Shown: in pieces, positions 27,492 to 35,764 of the stretch
How positions within the stretch are numbered: position 1 is the first letter of the stretch
Layout of the letters: every line of letters starts with the position of its first letter
Source: Gemmatales bacterium
GTDB taxonomy: Bacteria > Planctomycetota > Planctomycetia > Gemmatales > HRBIN36
NCBI GenBank assembly: GCA_025055835.1
Contig: JANWWR010000216.1
Span: 1 to 50,998, forward strand
Length of the DNA stretch: 50,998 nucleotides
Reading direction: 5' to 3'
The notes under the pieces: model-generated
Told to the model about the DNA's origin: nothing
Database searches by the model: none
What the model saw: only the letters and a program-made list of their open reading frames with translations
Made by a program: the position numbers and the translations under genes

Positions 27492-28532
27492 TTAGCGATC
27501 CCGGTCCCGATAGGTCGGTCCTTCGTTTTTGGGACGTTTGCCGTCTTCCTCTTCGGGCTGCGGAGGCTTGCGATTCGACCGCGCCGATTCGCTGCTTCCC
27601 TTCGGCTTGTCGGCGTCTGGCTGGTCCGGATCGACGGCATCGAGAGCACCAATGGCCTCAGCGATGTCTTTGAGTTCCTGATCCGGCCCATAAGCGACGA
27701 CCAGGCTCAGTTCCGGAACGGCCACCACACGGGCTGCCGTGCCCAGACCTTCCATCTGCTCAGCGACCTTCTTGGGATCGGCCTGCTTGAGCCGGAAGGC
27801 GCGAATGTGCGTGAGCTTGGGGATTGGCTGATCCTCGGGTAAATCCAGGACGGTCATCAGTTCGGCGGCAGCCAAAACGTCCGGTTCCAGACCGCGCATC
27901 AGAATGGTTTTGCTCTTGGGATCCACGGCGACGCGGTAGCGTTCCGGCGGACCGATGGGGGGAGCCGGGGCATTGCTGCCGCCAAAGGGACCGGCGTAAC
28001 CCGTTCCCGGAGTGCCGGGCGGTCGTGGCAAGGTGGGTGCCATCGGGCTTGGACCCGGAGCCGGAATGCCGCTGGGCTGACCGGAACCCAGCCCACCCGG
28101 AGGCGGAGGGAGGCGCGGATAAGGGATGACAGCCCCGGGCTGCGACGGTGCGGGCAACTGATCCGCCGCCCCTTGACCTCCTGGATTGGCCCCTGTTCCT
28201 CCGAATGGCGTGCTGGCTCCCGCGGAAGGGCCAGAGCCGGGACCGGCACCGGTGCCAGGAAGCGGATCGCGGATGTAGGGTGGGCCGTCGGGTTGATTCC
28301 CTCGGCGTTTGCCGCTGTTCGGCGTGGGAATGAACACGTCCACGGGTTCCGTCAGAAGTTCCTCCAGAATTTCGACGGCGCGGTTCGGATCGAAGTTTTT
28401 CAAGCGAAAAACGCGGTTGCGAATGACGTTGGAGTTCGGCTTGCCGCCTTGCTGGGCGGGGGCCTCGATGGTTGCCGCCAAGACAAGAGCGGCTATCGCT
28501 GTTGCCGCGCATCCGAAAACTTGCCGCCGCAT
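27492..28532 (-). CDS. Secretin N-domain-like exported protein with Pro/Gly-rich linker
   Basis: 346 residues with a signal peptide (MRRQVFGCAATAIAALVLAA, cleavage near APAQ). A first short domain, VFRLKNFDPNRAVEILEELL, is followed by a 130-residue low-complexity Pro/Gly/Ser-rich linker. Then come RYRVAVDPKSKTILMRG and a second repeat FRLKQADPKKVAEQMEGL with SLVVAYGPDQELKDIAEAI. These repeats look like the N1/NolW-type subdomains of secretins (GspD/PilQ), but no C-terminal pore domain exists, and the protein ends in a charged tail. It may be a periplasmic partner of a pilus or secretion machine. ATG 28532 has GAGGAGGAG upstream; the much longer frame from 29060 is antisense to the pterin dehydratase. 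Confidence 0.72.
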   Translation of the reverse strand: MRRQVFGCAATAIAALVLAATIEAPAQQGGKPNSNVIRNRVFRLKNFDPNRAVEILEELLTEPVDVFIPTPNSGKRRGNQPDGPPYIRDPLPGTGAGPGSGPSAGASTPFGGTGANPGGQGAADQLPAPSQPGAVIPYPRLPPPPGGLGSGQPSGIPAPGPSPMAPTLPRPPGTPGTGYAGPFGGSNAPAPPIGPPERYRVAVDPKSKTILMRGLEPDVLAAAELMTVLDLPEDQPIPKLTHIRAFRLKQADPKKVAEQMEGLGTAARVVAVPELSLVVAYGPDQELKDIAEAIGALDAVDPDQPDADKPKGSSESARSNRKPPQPEEEDGKRPKNEGPTYRDRDR

Positions 28533-28611
28533 AACGACTCCTCCTCGCTGGGGGAGGTCACGAAACCTTGCTGCTGGGAAAGGTCCTTCGCAGGTCCATG
28601 GCTCTTGCAGT

Positions 28612-28641
28612 AGTATAACCCGTGATTGTCCGCAGACACAA
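28612..28641 (-). promoter_or_regulatory. Candidate promoter for the secretin-like gene
   Basis: On the minus strand TATACT (28612-28617), five of six consensus matches, lies 18 bp downstream of TTGTGT (28636-28641). The leader would be about 75 nt. Confidence 0.4.
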
Positions 28642-28712
28642 GCCGTTGGCGATCCGACAGGTCCAAGAAAGATCGAAGAATCAGGCATCCGACATCTGGG
28701 GAGGTTGCTGCC

Positions 28713-29057
28713 ATGCGCGAAGAGAAAGTGTACACGGAGCCGGAAATCCTGGAAAAACTCAAGGACTACCCCGGCTGGGAGCTTAAGGACGGCTGGATCC
28801 GCCGCACCTATCGCACCCCGGGCTGGGCCCATACGCTCATGCTCGCCAACACCATCGGCTTCCTGGCGGATGCCGCCTATCACCATCCCGACCTGGTCCT
28901 CGGCTACGCTCAACTGACGGTCAAGCTCCAGACGCACCGGGTCCGCGGCATCACGGATCATGATTTTGAGCTGGCCCGGCGCATTGACGAGGTCGTGCTG
29001 TGGAAGCCGCCGCCGGGTTCCGTCCTGGAGGGCTATCCGAAGAAGTGGATCGAGTGA
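28713..29057 (+). CDS. Pterin-4a-carbinolamine dehydratase family protein
   Basis: 114 residues. WELKDGWIRRTYRTPGWAH, then FLADAAYHHPDLVLGYAQLTVKLQTH and GITDHDFELARRIDE carry the paired His (HHP) and later His/Asp of the PCD active site. The ATG at 28713 has GGGGAGG upstream. In archaea and methylotrophs, PCD-like proteins are found in tetrahydromethanopterin gene sets; the neighbouring gene here, 13 bp away, supports a pterin-cofactor role of that kind rather than phenylalanine hydroxylation, but that is inference. Confidence 0.92.
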   Translation: MREEKVYTEPEILEKLKDYPGWELKDGWIRRTYRTPGWAHTLMLANTIGFLADAAYHHPDLVLGYAQLTVKLQTHRVRGITDHDFELARRIDEVVLWKPPPGSVLEGYPKKWIE

Positions 29058-29070
29058 CACGGAAAAGCGG

Positions 29071-30468
29071 ATGCGCTATCTGTTCGTGACCGGCAAACTG
29101 GCCGAGCCGGCGCTGCGGGCCGTGCTGGCTGATCTGGCTCCGCGCCTCGGCTTCGAGTACGAAGTCGCCGTCCTCAACATCACCGTGGCCGCCCTGCTCA
29201 CCCCAGCCTGGGTCGCCCGGCATCTGACCATCCCGGAGGACGTGGACAAGGTGATCCTGCCCGGGCTGTGCGCCGGCGATCTGACGCCGCTGCGGGAACG
29301 CACTCGGGCCGTCGTCGAGCGCGGCCCCAACGACCTGCGCGACCTGCCCCATTACTTCGGCCTGAAACGGCGGGAGGACTATGGCCGACACGACATCGAA
29401 ATCCTGGCCGAGATCAACTTCGCTCCGCGCCTTTCCCGGCATGATCTGTTGACACAGGCTTGTCAATTCCGGGATCAGGGAGCGGATGTCATTGATCTCG
29501 GCTGTGATCCCGGCGGACGGTGGAACGGCGTTGGCGACGCGGTCCGAGCCTTGCGGGATGCGGGTTTTCGGGTGTCCATCGACAGCATGGATCCGGTCGA
29601 GATCGACGAGGCGGTTCGGGCCGGGGCCGAACTGGTGCTCAGCGTCAACGCTTCCAATCTCGAAGCTGTCCGCGATTGGGGCGTTGAGGTCGTGGTCATT
29701 CCCGACACTCCCGCCGACCTCGCCAGCATGGAGCGGACGGCGGAGCGGTTGCAGACCTGGGGCGTGCCCTTCCGCCTCGATCCGATTCTGGAACCGATCG
29801 GTTTCGGCTTCGCCGCCTCGCTTGGCCGCTACCTCGAGACACGGCGTCGCCATCCACAGGCCGAGATGCTCATGGGCGTCGGCAATCTCACGGAACTGAC
29901 CGACTGCGATTCCGCCGGGGTCAATGTGCTTCTGGCCGGATTCTGCCAAGAGGTCGGAATCCGCAGCGTGCTGACGACGGCCGTGGCGAACTGGGCTTCC
30001 GCGAGTGTGCGGGAACTCGATCTCGCTCGACGCCTGGTCCATCATGCCGTTACGCACCGCGTGCTGCCGAAGCATCTCGAACCGAACCTCGTCCTGCTCC
30101 GCGATCCTCGGTTGCGAAAGTACGGTGCCGAGGCCCTGGCCGATCTGGCCCGCCGCATCACCGACCGCAACTTCCGCATCTTCGCCGAGGACGGCCAGCT
30201 GCACGTCATCAACCGGGCGATGCACCTCGTCGGCGACGATCCGTTCGAGTTGTTCCGCCAGATGCAGGAGCGGGAGAAGATCGACCCCGGCCACGCCTTT
30301 TACCTCGGCTACGAGATGGCCAAGGCGGTGACGGCATTGACCCTGGGCAAGAACTACGTGCAGGATCAGGCACTGACCTGGGGCTTTCTCACGCGGCCGG
30401 AAGCGACCCATCCCCCGGATCTGGAGCAGCGGTCGAGTGACGCCAAGGTGTCACAGCCCGAAGAATGA
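29071..30468 (+). CDS. DUF6513 / dihydropteroate-synthase-related protein
   Basis: 465 residues. The first 110 residues form a DUF6513-like lead (MRYLFVTGKLAEPALRAVLA, then LPGLCAGDL). Next comes a pterin-binding TIM-barrel of the archaeal dihydropteroate-synthase-like type: LAEINFAP, GADVIDLGCDPGG, FRVSIDSMDPVEIDEAV, VLSVNASN, FRLDPILEPIGFGF. The remaining part (TTAVANWASASVRELDLARR onward) is specific to this family. Relatives occur in the archaeal-type C1 (tetrahydromethanopterin) pathway of methylotrophs and planctomycetes. GGAAAAG is a modest ribosome site. The last 18 bp overlap the convergent sulfite-oxidase-like gene. Confidence 0.88.
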   Translation: MRYLFVTGKLAEPALRAVLADLAPRLGFEYEVAVLNITVAALLTPAWVARHLTIPEDVDKVILPGLCAGDLTPLRERTRAVVERGPNDLRDLPHYFGLKRREDYGRHDIEILAEINFAPRLSRHDLLTQACQFRDQGADVIDLGCDPGGRWNGVGDAVRALRDAGFRVSIDSMDPVEIDEAVRAGAELVLSVNASNLEAVRDWGVEVVVIPDTPADLASMERTAERLQTWGVPFRLDPILEPIGFGFAASLGRYLETRRRHPQAEMLMGVGNLTELTDCDSAGVNVLLAGFCQEVGIRSVLTTAVANWASASVRELDLARRLVHHAVTHRVLPKHLEPNLVLLRDPRLRKYGAEALADLARRITDRNFRIFAEDGQLHVINRAMHLVGDDPFELFRQMQEREKIDPGHAFYLGYEMAKAVTALTLGKNYVQDQALTWGFLTRPEATHPPDLEQRSSDAKVSQPEE

Positions 30469-31119
30469 CGGCGGACTGTCCGTGCGGAAACGTTCGCCGT
30501 CGGCCACGCCGGGCGGAGGCCAGGGATTGCCCCGCATGTGGTAGCCGCCGTTTTCCCAACTTTCCCAGAAGCCGGGCCTGTCCTCAGCCATCAGTTCGAT
30601 GCCGCGGACCCACTTCGCGCTTTTCCAGGCATACAACCGCGGCACCACGAGCCGCAGCGGCCAGCCGTGATCCGGTTCCAGATCCTTGCCGTCATGTCCC
30701 CAGGCGAACAGACAGTCTTCACCAAGAAAGTCCTCCAGCGGCAGATTCGTGGTAAACGGCGGTTCCCCCGGGTAGGGCGGTTCGCAAATGACGAACACGA
30801 ACCGGGCCTCGGGCTTGACGCCGCTTTTTTCGAGAACGGTTCGCGTCGAGACGCCTTCCCAGAGGTTATCCAGCCGGCTCCAGCGGGTGACGCAGTGCAT
30901 GTCGGCCCGGACACGAACGCTCGGCAAGGATCGAAATTCCTCGTAGGTGCAGGACCAAGGCCGCTCGACCAGCCCGGTCACTTCAAACCGCCACGTCGCC
31001 GGGTCGAAGCGTGGCACGACGCCGGCGTGCAGCACCGGCCATTTGCGGGTCTGCACCTGGTTCGGCGGCAAGCGATCGGGCCGCAGCACGTCGGGACTGA
31101 TGATGATGTCGTCACTCAT
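30451..31119 (-). CDS. Sulfite-oxidase-like molybdopterin oxidoreductase
   Basis: 222 residues. The Mo-binding domain of the sulfite oxidase family is seen in WRFEVTGLVERPWSCTYEEF, DMHCVTRWSRLDNLWEG with the molybdenum-ligand Cys, and DHGWPLRLVVPRLYAWKSAKW followed by GYHMRGNPWPP at the end. No dimerisation domain, no cytochrome domain and no signal peptide, so it is the small YuiH-type soluble form with unknown substrate. GAGGGAA precedes the ATG at 31119. It is 44 bp downstream of the YhaM-like gene. Confidence 0.9.
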   Translation of the reverse strand: MSDDIIISPDVLRPDRLPPNQVQTRKWPVLHAGVVPRFDPATWRFEVTGLVERPWSCTYEEFRSLPSVRVRADMHCVTRWSRLDNLWEGVSTRTVLEKSGVKPEARFVFVICEPPYPGEPPFTTNLPLEDFLGEDCLFAWGHDGKDLEPDHGWPLRLVVPRLYAWKSAKWVRGIELMAEDRPGFWESWENGGYHMRGNPWPPPGVADGERFRTDSPPSFFGL

Positions 31120-31163
31120 CGGCGGATTCCCTCGTTGGACTCTCAGGAAATGATAGGCAGGAG

Positions 31164-32198
31164 TCACGCTTCCGAGGGGGGCGAAGCCAGATCGGGTCGC
31201 TCTTTAAGCAGCGGCTTGTTGATGAGCGGATCACGGGCCGTGAACGGACCGGGATTGACGTCCCGTTCCAGGCAGCGGAGGTAGGTTTCCAGCTTGGCGT
31301 CGAGGTCATCGGCGTGATGGATGAGGAGCACTTCGGGAATCATCGGCAGCCGGGTGGATCCCCATTCCGGCAGGGCCAGATGGGCGACGATGATGTGTTC
31401 CAGAAGGAGCAGAACATCGGCAGGGATGTCGCCGAGTTCCGCTGCGGTCTGATGCACGAGATCGCGGCCCAACAGAAGATGACCGAACAGGCGGCCGGGA
31501 ACCGTCGGCTGGGGCTGGATCGGTTCGTCGCCGAGTTCCAGCACTCGGCCGATGTCATGCAGGATCGCCCCAGCTATGACCAGATCGCGGTTGAGCGGCG
31601 GTCGGGAACCGGAGTAGTGGGCCAGATAGAGATCGGCCAGGCGAATGCAGACCCGGGTCACGGACAAGACATGCTCCAGCCAGCCGCCGCAGAACGGGTA
31701 GTGGCGGTCCGAAGCGGGCAGAATCAGGAGCCGATCACGATGCCGCTCGAGGATCGTCATCACCAGGCGGCGAAGCGGCAAGGACGCGATTTCCTTTTCC
31801 GCCAAGGAACGCAGCTCGGCGAACATCGCGGCGGGGTCGAATCGGGAGGATTCCACGAGTTGGGCCGGATCGAAGCCGTCTTCTCGATCCGCCGAGGTCG
31901 CTTCGCGGATGTTGTGGATTTCGATTTGCGGGCCGTACCTGCTGTGTTCGCCGTAAATGACGCGGAGCTTGTAGCAGGTGCCCTCCTTCCACTCCTTCTC
32001 GCAGGCGGCAAACCAGGGGCTGTCCGCCCAGATCATGCAGGTGACGGTGCGGAGCTTGTCACGGAAGCGGCATGTGTAGAACGGTTTGCCATCACGGGTC
32101 TGACTGCGGGTGCGTTCGACGAGGACGGCGAAGGTATCGCTCAGCACGTCGGGGCTGAGCGCGTGCAGGGGAGTGATAGGCGGTTTGGAACGGGCCAT
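31164..32198 (-). CDS. YhaM-like 3'-5' exoribonuclease (OB + HD domains)
   Basis: 344 residues. An OB-fold nucleic-acid domain (YTCRFRDKLRTVTCMIWADS ... YGPQIEIHNIREA) is followed by an HD phosphohydrolase domain with HVLSVTRVCIRLADLY, the LVIAGAILHDIGRV HD pair and LLLEHIIVAH. The order matches Bacillus YhaM, a 3'-5' exonuclease on RNA and single-stranded DNA. AGGAGGGA lies upstream of the ATG at 32198. It follows fadJ by 75 bp and may be read from the same transcript; no link to fatty acid metabolism is evident. Confidence 0.88.
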   Translation of the reverse strand: MARSKPPITPLHALSPDVLSDTFAVLVERTRSQTRDGKPFYTCRFRDKLRTVTCMIWADSPWFAACEKEWKEGTCYKLRVIYGEHSRYGPQIEIHNIREATSADREDGFDPAQLVESSRFDPAAMFAELRSLAEKEIASLPLRRLVMTILERHRDRLLILPASDRHYPFCGGWLEHVLSVTRVCIRLADLYLAHYSGSRPPLNRDLVIAGAILHDIGRVLELGDEPIQPQPTVPGRLFGHLLLGRDLVHQTAAELGDIPADVLLLLEHIIVAHLALPEWGSTRLPMIPEVLLIHHADDLDAKLETYLRCLERDVNPGPFTARDPLINKPLLKERPDLASPPSEA

Positions 32199-32273
32199 GA
32201 TCCGGTCCCTCCTGGCGGATGTACCGTGGTCCCGGGAACACCGGCATGATACCCGGCTCGGAGTGCCCCGCAA

Positions 32274-34442
32274 TCAGGCGGTCAGTTTCTGCCAATGTTC
32301 GGGAGGATAGAAGGGCCTGCCTTCGGAATGCCGACGCAGCAGTTCCGGGCACGGTTGGAAGCGGGGGCCGAACCGCTCCGCCAGTTGTTTCAGACCGGAG
32401 ACCAGCGAGCCGAGGCCGAGGTGATCGGCGTAGTGGAGTGGTCCGCCGCGATGCGGCGCCCAGCCGGTGCCGAAGACCATCGCCACGTCCACATCCTGCG
32501 GTTCGGCGACGATCCCTTCGCCAAGACAGGCAGCGGCTTCGTTGATCATCGGGTAGATGAGCCGTTCGCGGAGATCTTCGGGATCGAGCCGGAGCCGCAG
32601 ATCGCTGGGGATGTCCAGCAACGGTCGCCAGGCGTCGTACCGCTGGGTTTTGCCGTCCCGATGGCGATAGAATCCTTGCCCGCTTTTTTGGCCGAGGAAC
32701 CCGGCGAGGACCATGCGATCGAACGGCGGGTCGCCGGGGAACCGGTCAGCGAAGCGCGGCTGAAGGGAGCGAGTGACGTGAGCGGCGACGTCGAGACCGA
32801 TCTGGTCGAGCAGCTCGAACGGACCCATCGGCATGCCGAACCGGCGAATGCCGTGGTCCACTTCGGAGGGCTCGGCTCCTTCGAGCAGCAGCCGCATCGC
32901 TTCGTAAAGGTATGGCAGGAGCACACGGTTGACGACGAAGCCAGGGCTGTCGCCGACCTGGACGGCCACCTTGCCGAGGTCCAAAGCGAAAGCGGTGAGG
33001 GCGGCCAGCGTCGCCTCGGTGGTGCGATCGGTGCGGCCGACTTCGACCAAGGGCATCTTGTGAACGGGATTGAAAAAGTGCAACGCCCCAAACCGCTCGG
33101 GGTGCTTCAAGTCCGCCGACAGGTCGTTCAGGCTCAGCGAGGACGTGTTGGTCGCCAGGAAGGCTTCAGGACGCAGGATCGCTTCGAGGTCCCGATAGGC
33201 GCGGCGTTTGATTCCGACGTGCTCAACCACCGCTTCGACGACCAGATCCACCTCACCGAAGCCGTCCCAGTCGGTCGTGGTCTTGAGATGCTGAAGGCGT
33301 TCCTGGGCATCCGCGGCGCTCAGGATGCCGCGTGACACCGCCTTGTCACACAGTTCGCGGATGCGTTTCAGTCCGGTTTCGAGGGCGGCGTCGTTGACGT
33401 CCTTGAGCACGACGGAATACCCGCGGACCAGGGCCAATTGAGCGATGCCAGCCCCCATGACTCCCGCCCCGAGGACGCCGACTTTGCGGACCTCCGGCCG
33501 AGGAACGTTGGCCAGGTGCGGCGGCATCTTGCGATAGCGCTCCCGCGCAAAAAACAAGCCGATCAACTGGCGACAGGCTTCCGATTGCGACAGCTCTCCG
33601 GCGGCCTGACGCTCGGCGGCCAGACCCGCCTGGATCCCGGAGCGGATGCCGGTTTCGACGGCCTTCAGGGCCAGGTAGGGAGCGGGCATATCGTCGGGCA
33701 CTTTGGCGGCCAGCGTCTTGCGAGTCAGATGGAAGAGCAGGCTCCGGCCCAGGGGGTTGCGTTCCAGCAGCGTCTGACGCAGCGAGTGCGCGGCTTGAAC
33801 CGTCCAAGCCCGTTTTCGCACAGGCAGTTCGGCCAGAAGGTCCGAGGAAAGCGGCTGCATCTCGTTCCCGGCGGGCAGCAGCTTGTCCGCCACACCGTTT
33901 TTCACCGCCTCTTGGGCGTTCCACTTCCTCGCCAGCAGAATGCCTTTCAACGCCTTTTCGATGCCAAGGAGGCGGGGCAAGCTTTGACAACCGCTCCAGG
34001 CTGGGATCAGTCCCAGTTCCACTTCGGGAAAACCGAGGACCGTATCGGGCCGATCCACGACCACGCGGTAATCGCAGGCCAAGGCCAGTTCCAGCCCCCC
34101 GCCCAAACACGGGCCGAAAATTACAGCGATGGTGCAGGAGGGCAACTCGGCCAGACGCTGGAACAGCCGCTGTCCGAGACCGGACAGGTGCTCCGCCTGG
34201 GCGGGAGTCGTGATGTTAGCGAAGGTCCGCAGATCGGCCCCGGCGAAGAAGCCGCTCGGCTTTTCGCTACGGACCAGCAGCCGACGCGGTGGCGACCCAG
34301 CCAGCACGTCCAGAACCGCGTCCAGCTGATGCAGCAGCGTCGGGGTGAAGATGTTGTAGCGCTGATCGGCTACGTCGAACCACAGCACCGCGGTTTCTGA
34401 ATCCAAGCGCTCCAGACGAAGATCGTTCGACTGATACCACAC
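32274..34442 (-). CDS. fadJ: Fused enoyl-CoA hydratase / 3-hydroxyacyl-CoA dehydrogenase
   Basis: 722 residues. The N-terminal crotonase domain (1-190) has the oxyanion loop FGPCLGGGLELALACDY and GFPEVELGLIPAWSG. Around residue 315 begins the NAD-binding KVGVLGAGVMGAGIAQLALVRG, followed by FFNPVHKMPLVEVGRT and SPGFVVNRVLLPY of 3-hydroxyacyl-CoA dehydrogenase, then the duplicated C-terminal domain. It carries out the middle two steps of beta-oxidation. The start is probably the GTG at 34442, with GGAG/AGGA just upstream; the longer frame (34520) overlaps the end of the thiolase gene. fadJ versus fadB cannot be settled by sequence alone. Confidence 0.93.
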   Translation of the reverse strand: MWYQSNDLRLERLDSETAVLWFDVADQRYNIFTPTLLHQLDAVLDVLAGSPPRRLLVRSEKPSGFFAGADLRTFANITTPAQAEHLSGLGQRLFQRLAELPSCTIAVIFGPCLGGGLELALACDYRVVVDRPDTVLGFPEVELGLIPAWSGCQSLPRLLGIEKALKGILLARKWNAQEAVKNGVADKLLPAGNEMQPLSSDLLAELPVRKRAWTVQAAHSLRQTLLERNPLGRSLLFHLTRKTLAAKVPDDMPAPYLALKAVETGIRSGIQAGLAAERQAAGELSQSEACRQLIGLFFARERYRKMPPHLANVPRPEVRKVGVLGAGVMGAGIAQLALVRGYSVVLKDVNDAALETGLKRIRELCDKAVSRGILSAADAQERLQHLKTTTDWDGFGEVDLVVEAVVEHVGIKRRAYRDLEAILRPEAFLATNTSSLSLNDLSADLKHPERFGALHFFNPVHKMPLVEVGRTDRTTEATLAALTAFALDLGKVAVQVGDSPGFVVNRVLLPYLYEAMRLLLEGAEPSEVDHGIRRFGMPMGPFELLDQIGLDVAAHVTRSLQPRFADRFPGDPPFDRMVLAGFLGQKSGQGFYRHRDGKTQRYDAWRPLLDIPSDLRLRLDPEDLRERLIYPMINEAAACLGEGIVAEPQDVDVAMVFGTGWAPHRGGPLHYADHLGLGSLVSGLKQLAERFGPRFQPCPELLRRHSEGRPFYPPEHWQKLTA

Positions 34443-34471
34443 GATCCTGTCTCCGCAATGTCTTCGCGCCG

Positions 34472-35764
34472 TCAGGACCGTTCGAGCAGCAGCGCGGCTC
34501 CCTGACCGCCGCCGACGCACAGCGTCGCCAGGCCCCGATGCAGATTGCGGCGGCGCATCTCCTTGAGCAAGGTCAAAACCAATCTGGCTCCGGTCGCTCC
34601 GACGGGATGGCCCAGGGCGATCGCTCCACCGTTGACGTTCAGCTTCTGCGGGTCGATTTCACCCAGCGCCTCCGAGCGGTCCAGATGTTTTCGAGCGAAT
34701 TCCTGGGAAGCGAACGCCTTGAGGCAGGCCAGCACCTGGGCGGCAAACGCCTCGTTCAGCTCGATCAGCTCGAAGTCCTCCAGCGTCAGGCCGGTTTTGC
34801 GAAGCAGTTTGGCGACGGCGAACACGGGGCCAAGCCCCATGCGCTTCGGATCACAGCCGGCATAGCTGAACGCTTGCAGATAGCCGAGCGGTTGACGTCC
34901 TTCAGCCCGCGCCAGTTCTTCCGGCATGAGAAGCAAGGCGACGGCACCATCGGTGACCTGACAGGAGTTGCCCACCGTGACCGTGCCGTTTTTGCGGAAA
35001 TAGGGCTTGAGGCGGACCAGGTCCTCGAGCGTCTGGTGGGGACGGGGGCCGATGTCGGCTTCGACCTTTCGATCAAGCACAGCGGCCGCACCTTCGGGTT
35101 GCAGGGGCGTGATTTCCTCGGCCAGCCGTCCGCTCTGCTGGGCGGCAACGGCCCGCCGGTGGCTTTCCAGTGCAAAGCGGTCCTGCTCCTCGCGAGAGAT
35201 GCCGAACTCCTCGGCCAAAACCTCGGCCGTTTCGCCCATGATCAGGCCGCAGATCGGATCGGTCAGGCCAAGCTTCAGCGACGGCACCGGCCGAAAATGC
35301 CGGGGACGAAAGCCGAGCAGGGCCTTGGCCTTCTGCGTCCAGGACCTGGCCTTGCCCAGCGTAAGAAACTGTCGGGCGGCTTCCTTGCTGAACAAGAGGG
35401 GCGCCTGGCTCATGGATTCGACGCCGCCGGCCACGATCCGCTCTGCCTCGCCGAGATGGATCAGCTGGGCAGCCGTGGTGATCGCTTCCATGCCGGAAGC
35501 ACAATTGCGATGCACCGTGTGAGCGATGCGGTCCTGGGGAATGCCGGCGCGGAGGGCGATGACCCGGCTGATGTTGACGGCGTCCGGGGGGCAGATGACA
35601 TTGCCAAAAACAGTTTGGTCAACCTGATGGGGAGCGAGGTCCGCTTGATGAAGCAGGCCGAGAACGGCCTGACGACCGAGTTCGTCGGCGGGCACCTCGG
35701 AAAGAACTCCGAACGCCTTGACGAACGGCGTTCGTGTTCCCTCGACGATGGCGACCCGCTTCAT
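34472..35764 (-). CDS. fadA: Acetyl-CoA C-acyltransferase (thiolase)
   Basis: 430 residues. The nucleophilic Cys88 is in HRNCASGMEA; the other catalytic residues are in NVNGGAIALGHPVGATG (His) and LCVGGGQGAALLLE (Cys). LIELNEAFAAQVLACLKAF completes the thiolase pattern. Length fits the FadI/trifunctional-beta branch, so the symbol could also be fadI. It performs the final cleavage of beta-oxidation. Its ATG overlaps the stop of fadD by four bases, a typical coupled arrangement. Confidence 0.94.
   Translation of the reverse strand: MKRVAIVEGTRTPFVKAFGVLSEVPADELGRQAVLGLLHQADLAPHQVDQTVFGNVICPPDAVNISRVIALRAGIPQDRIAHTVHRNCASGMEAITTAAQLIHLGEAERIVAGGVESMSQAPLLFSKEAARQFLTLGKARSWTQKAKALLGFRPRHFRPVPSLKLGLTDPICGLIMGETAEVLAEEFGISREEQDRFALESHRRAVAAQQSGRLAEEITPLQPEGAAAVLDRKVEADIGPRPHQTLEDLVRLKPYFRKNGTVTVGNSCQVTDGAVALLLMPEELARAEGRQPLGYLQAFSYAGCDPKRMGLGPVFAVAKLLRKTGLTLEDFELIELNEAFAAQVLACLKAFASQEFARKHLDRSEALGEIDPQKLNVNGGAIALGHPVGATGARLVLTLLKEMRRRNLHRGLATLCVGGGQGAALLLERS

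Noticed and set aside
27492..29060. Long form (522 codons) of the secretin-like protein
   Set aside because: The extra N-terminal part is antisense to the pterin dehydratase gene, and a signal peptide with a strong ribosome site begins at 28532.
34443..34520. Extended N-terminus of fadJ
   Set aside because: The arginine-rich lead overlaps the thiolase gene and has no counterpart in the family; a GTG at 34442 fits better.
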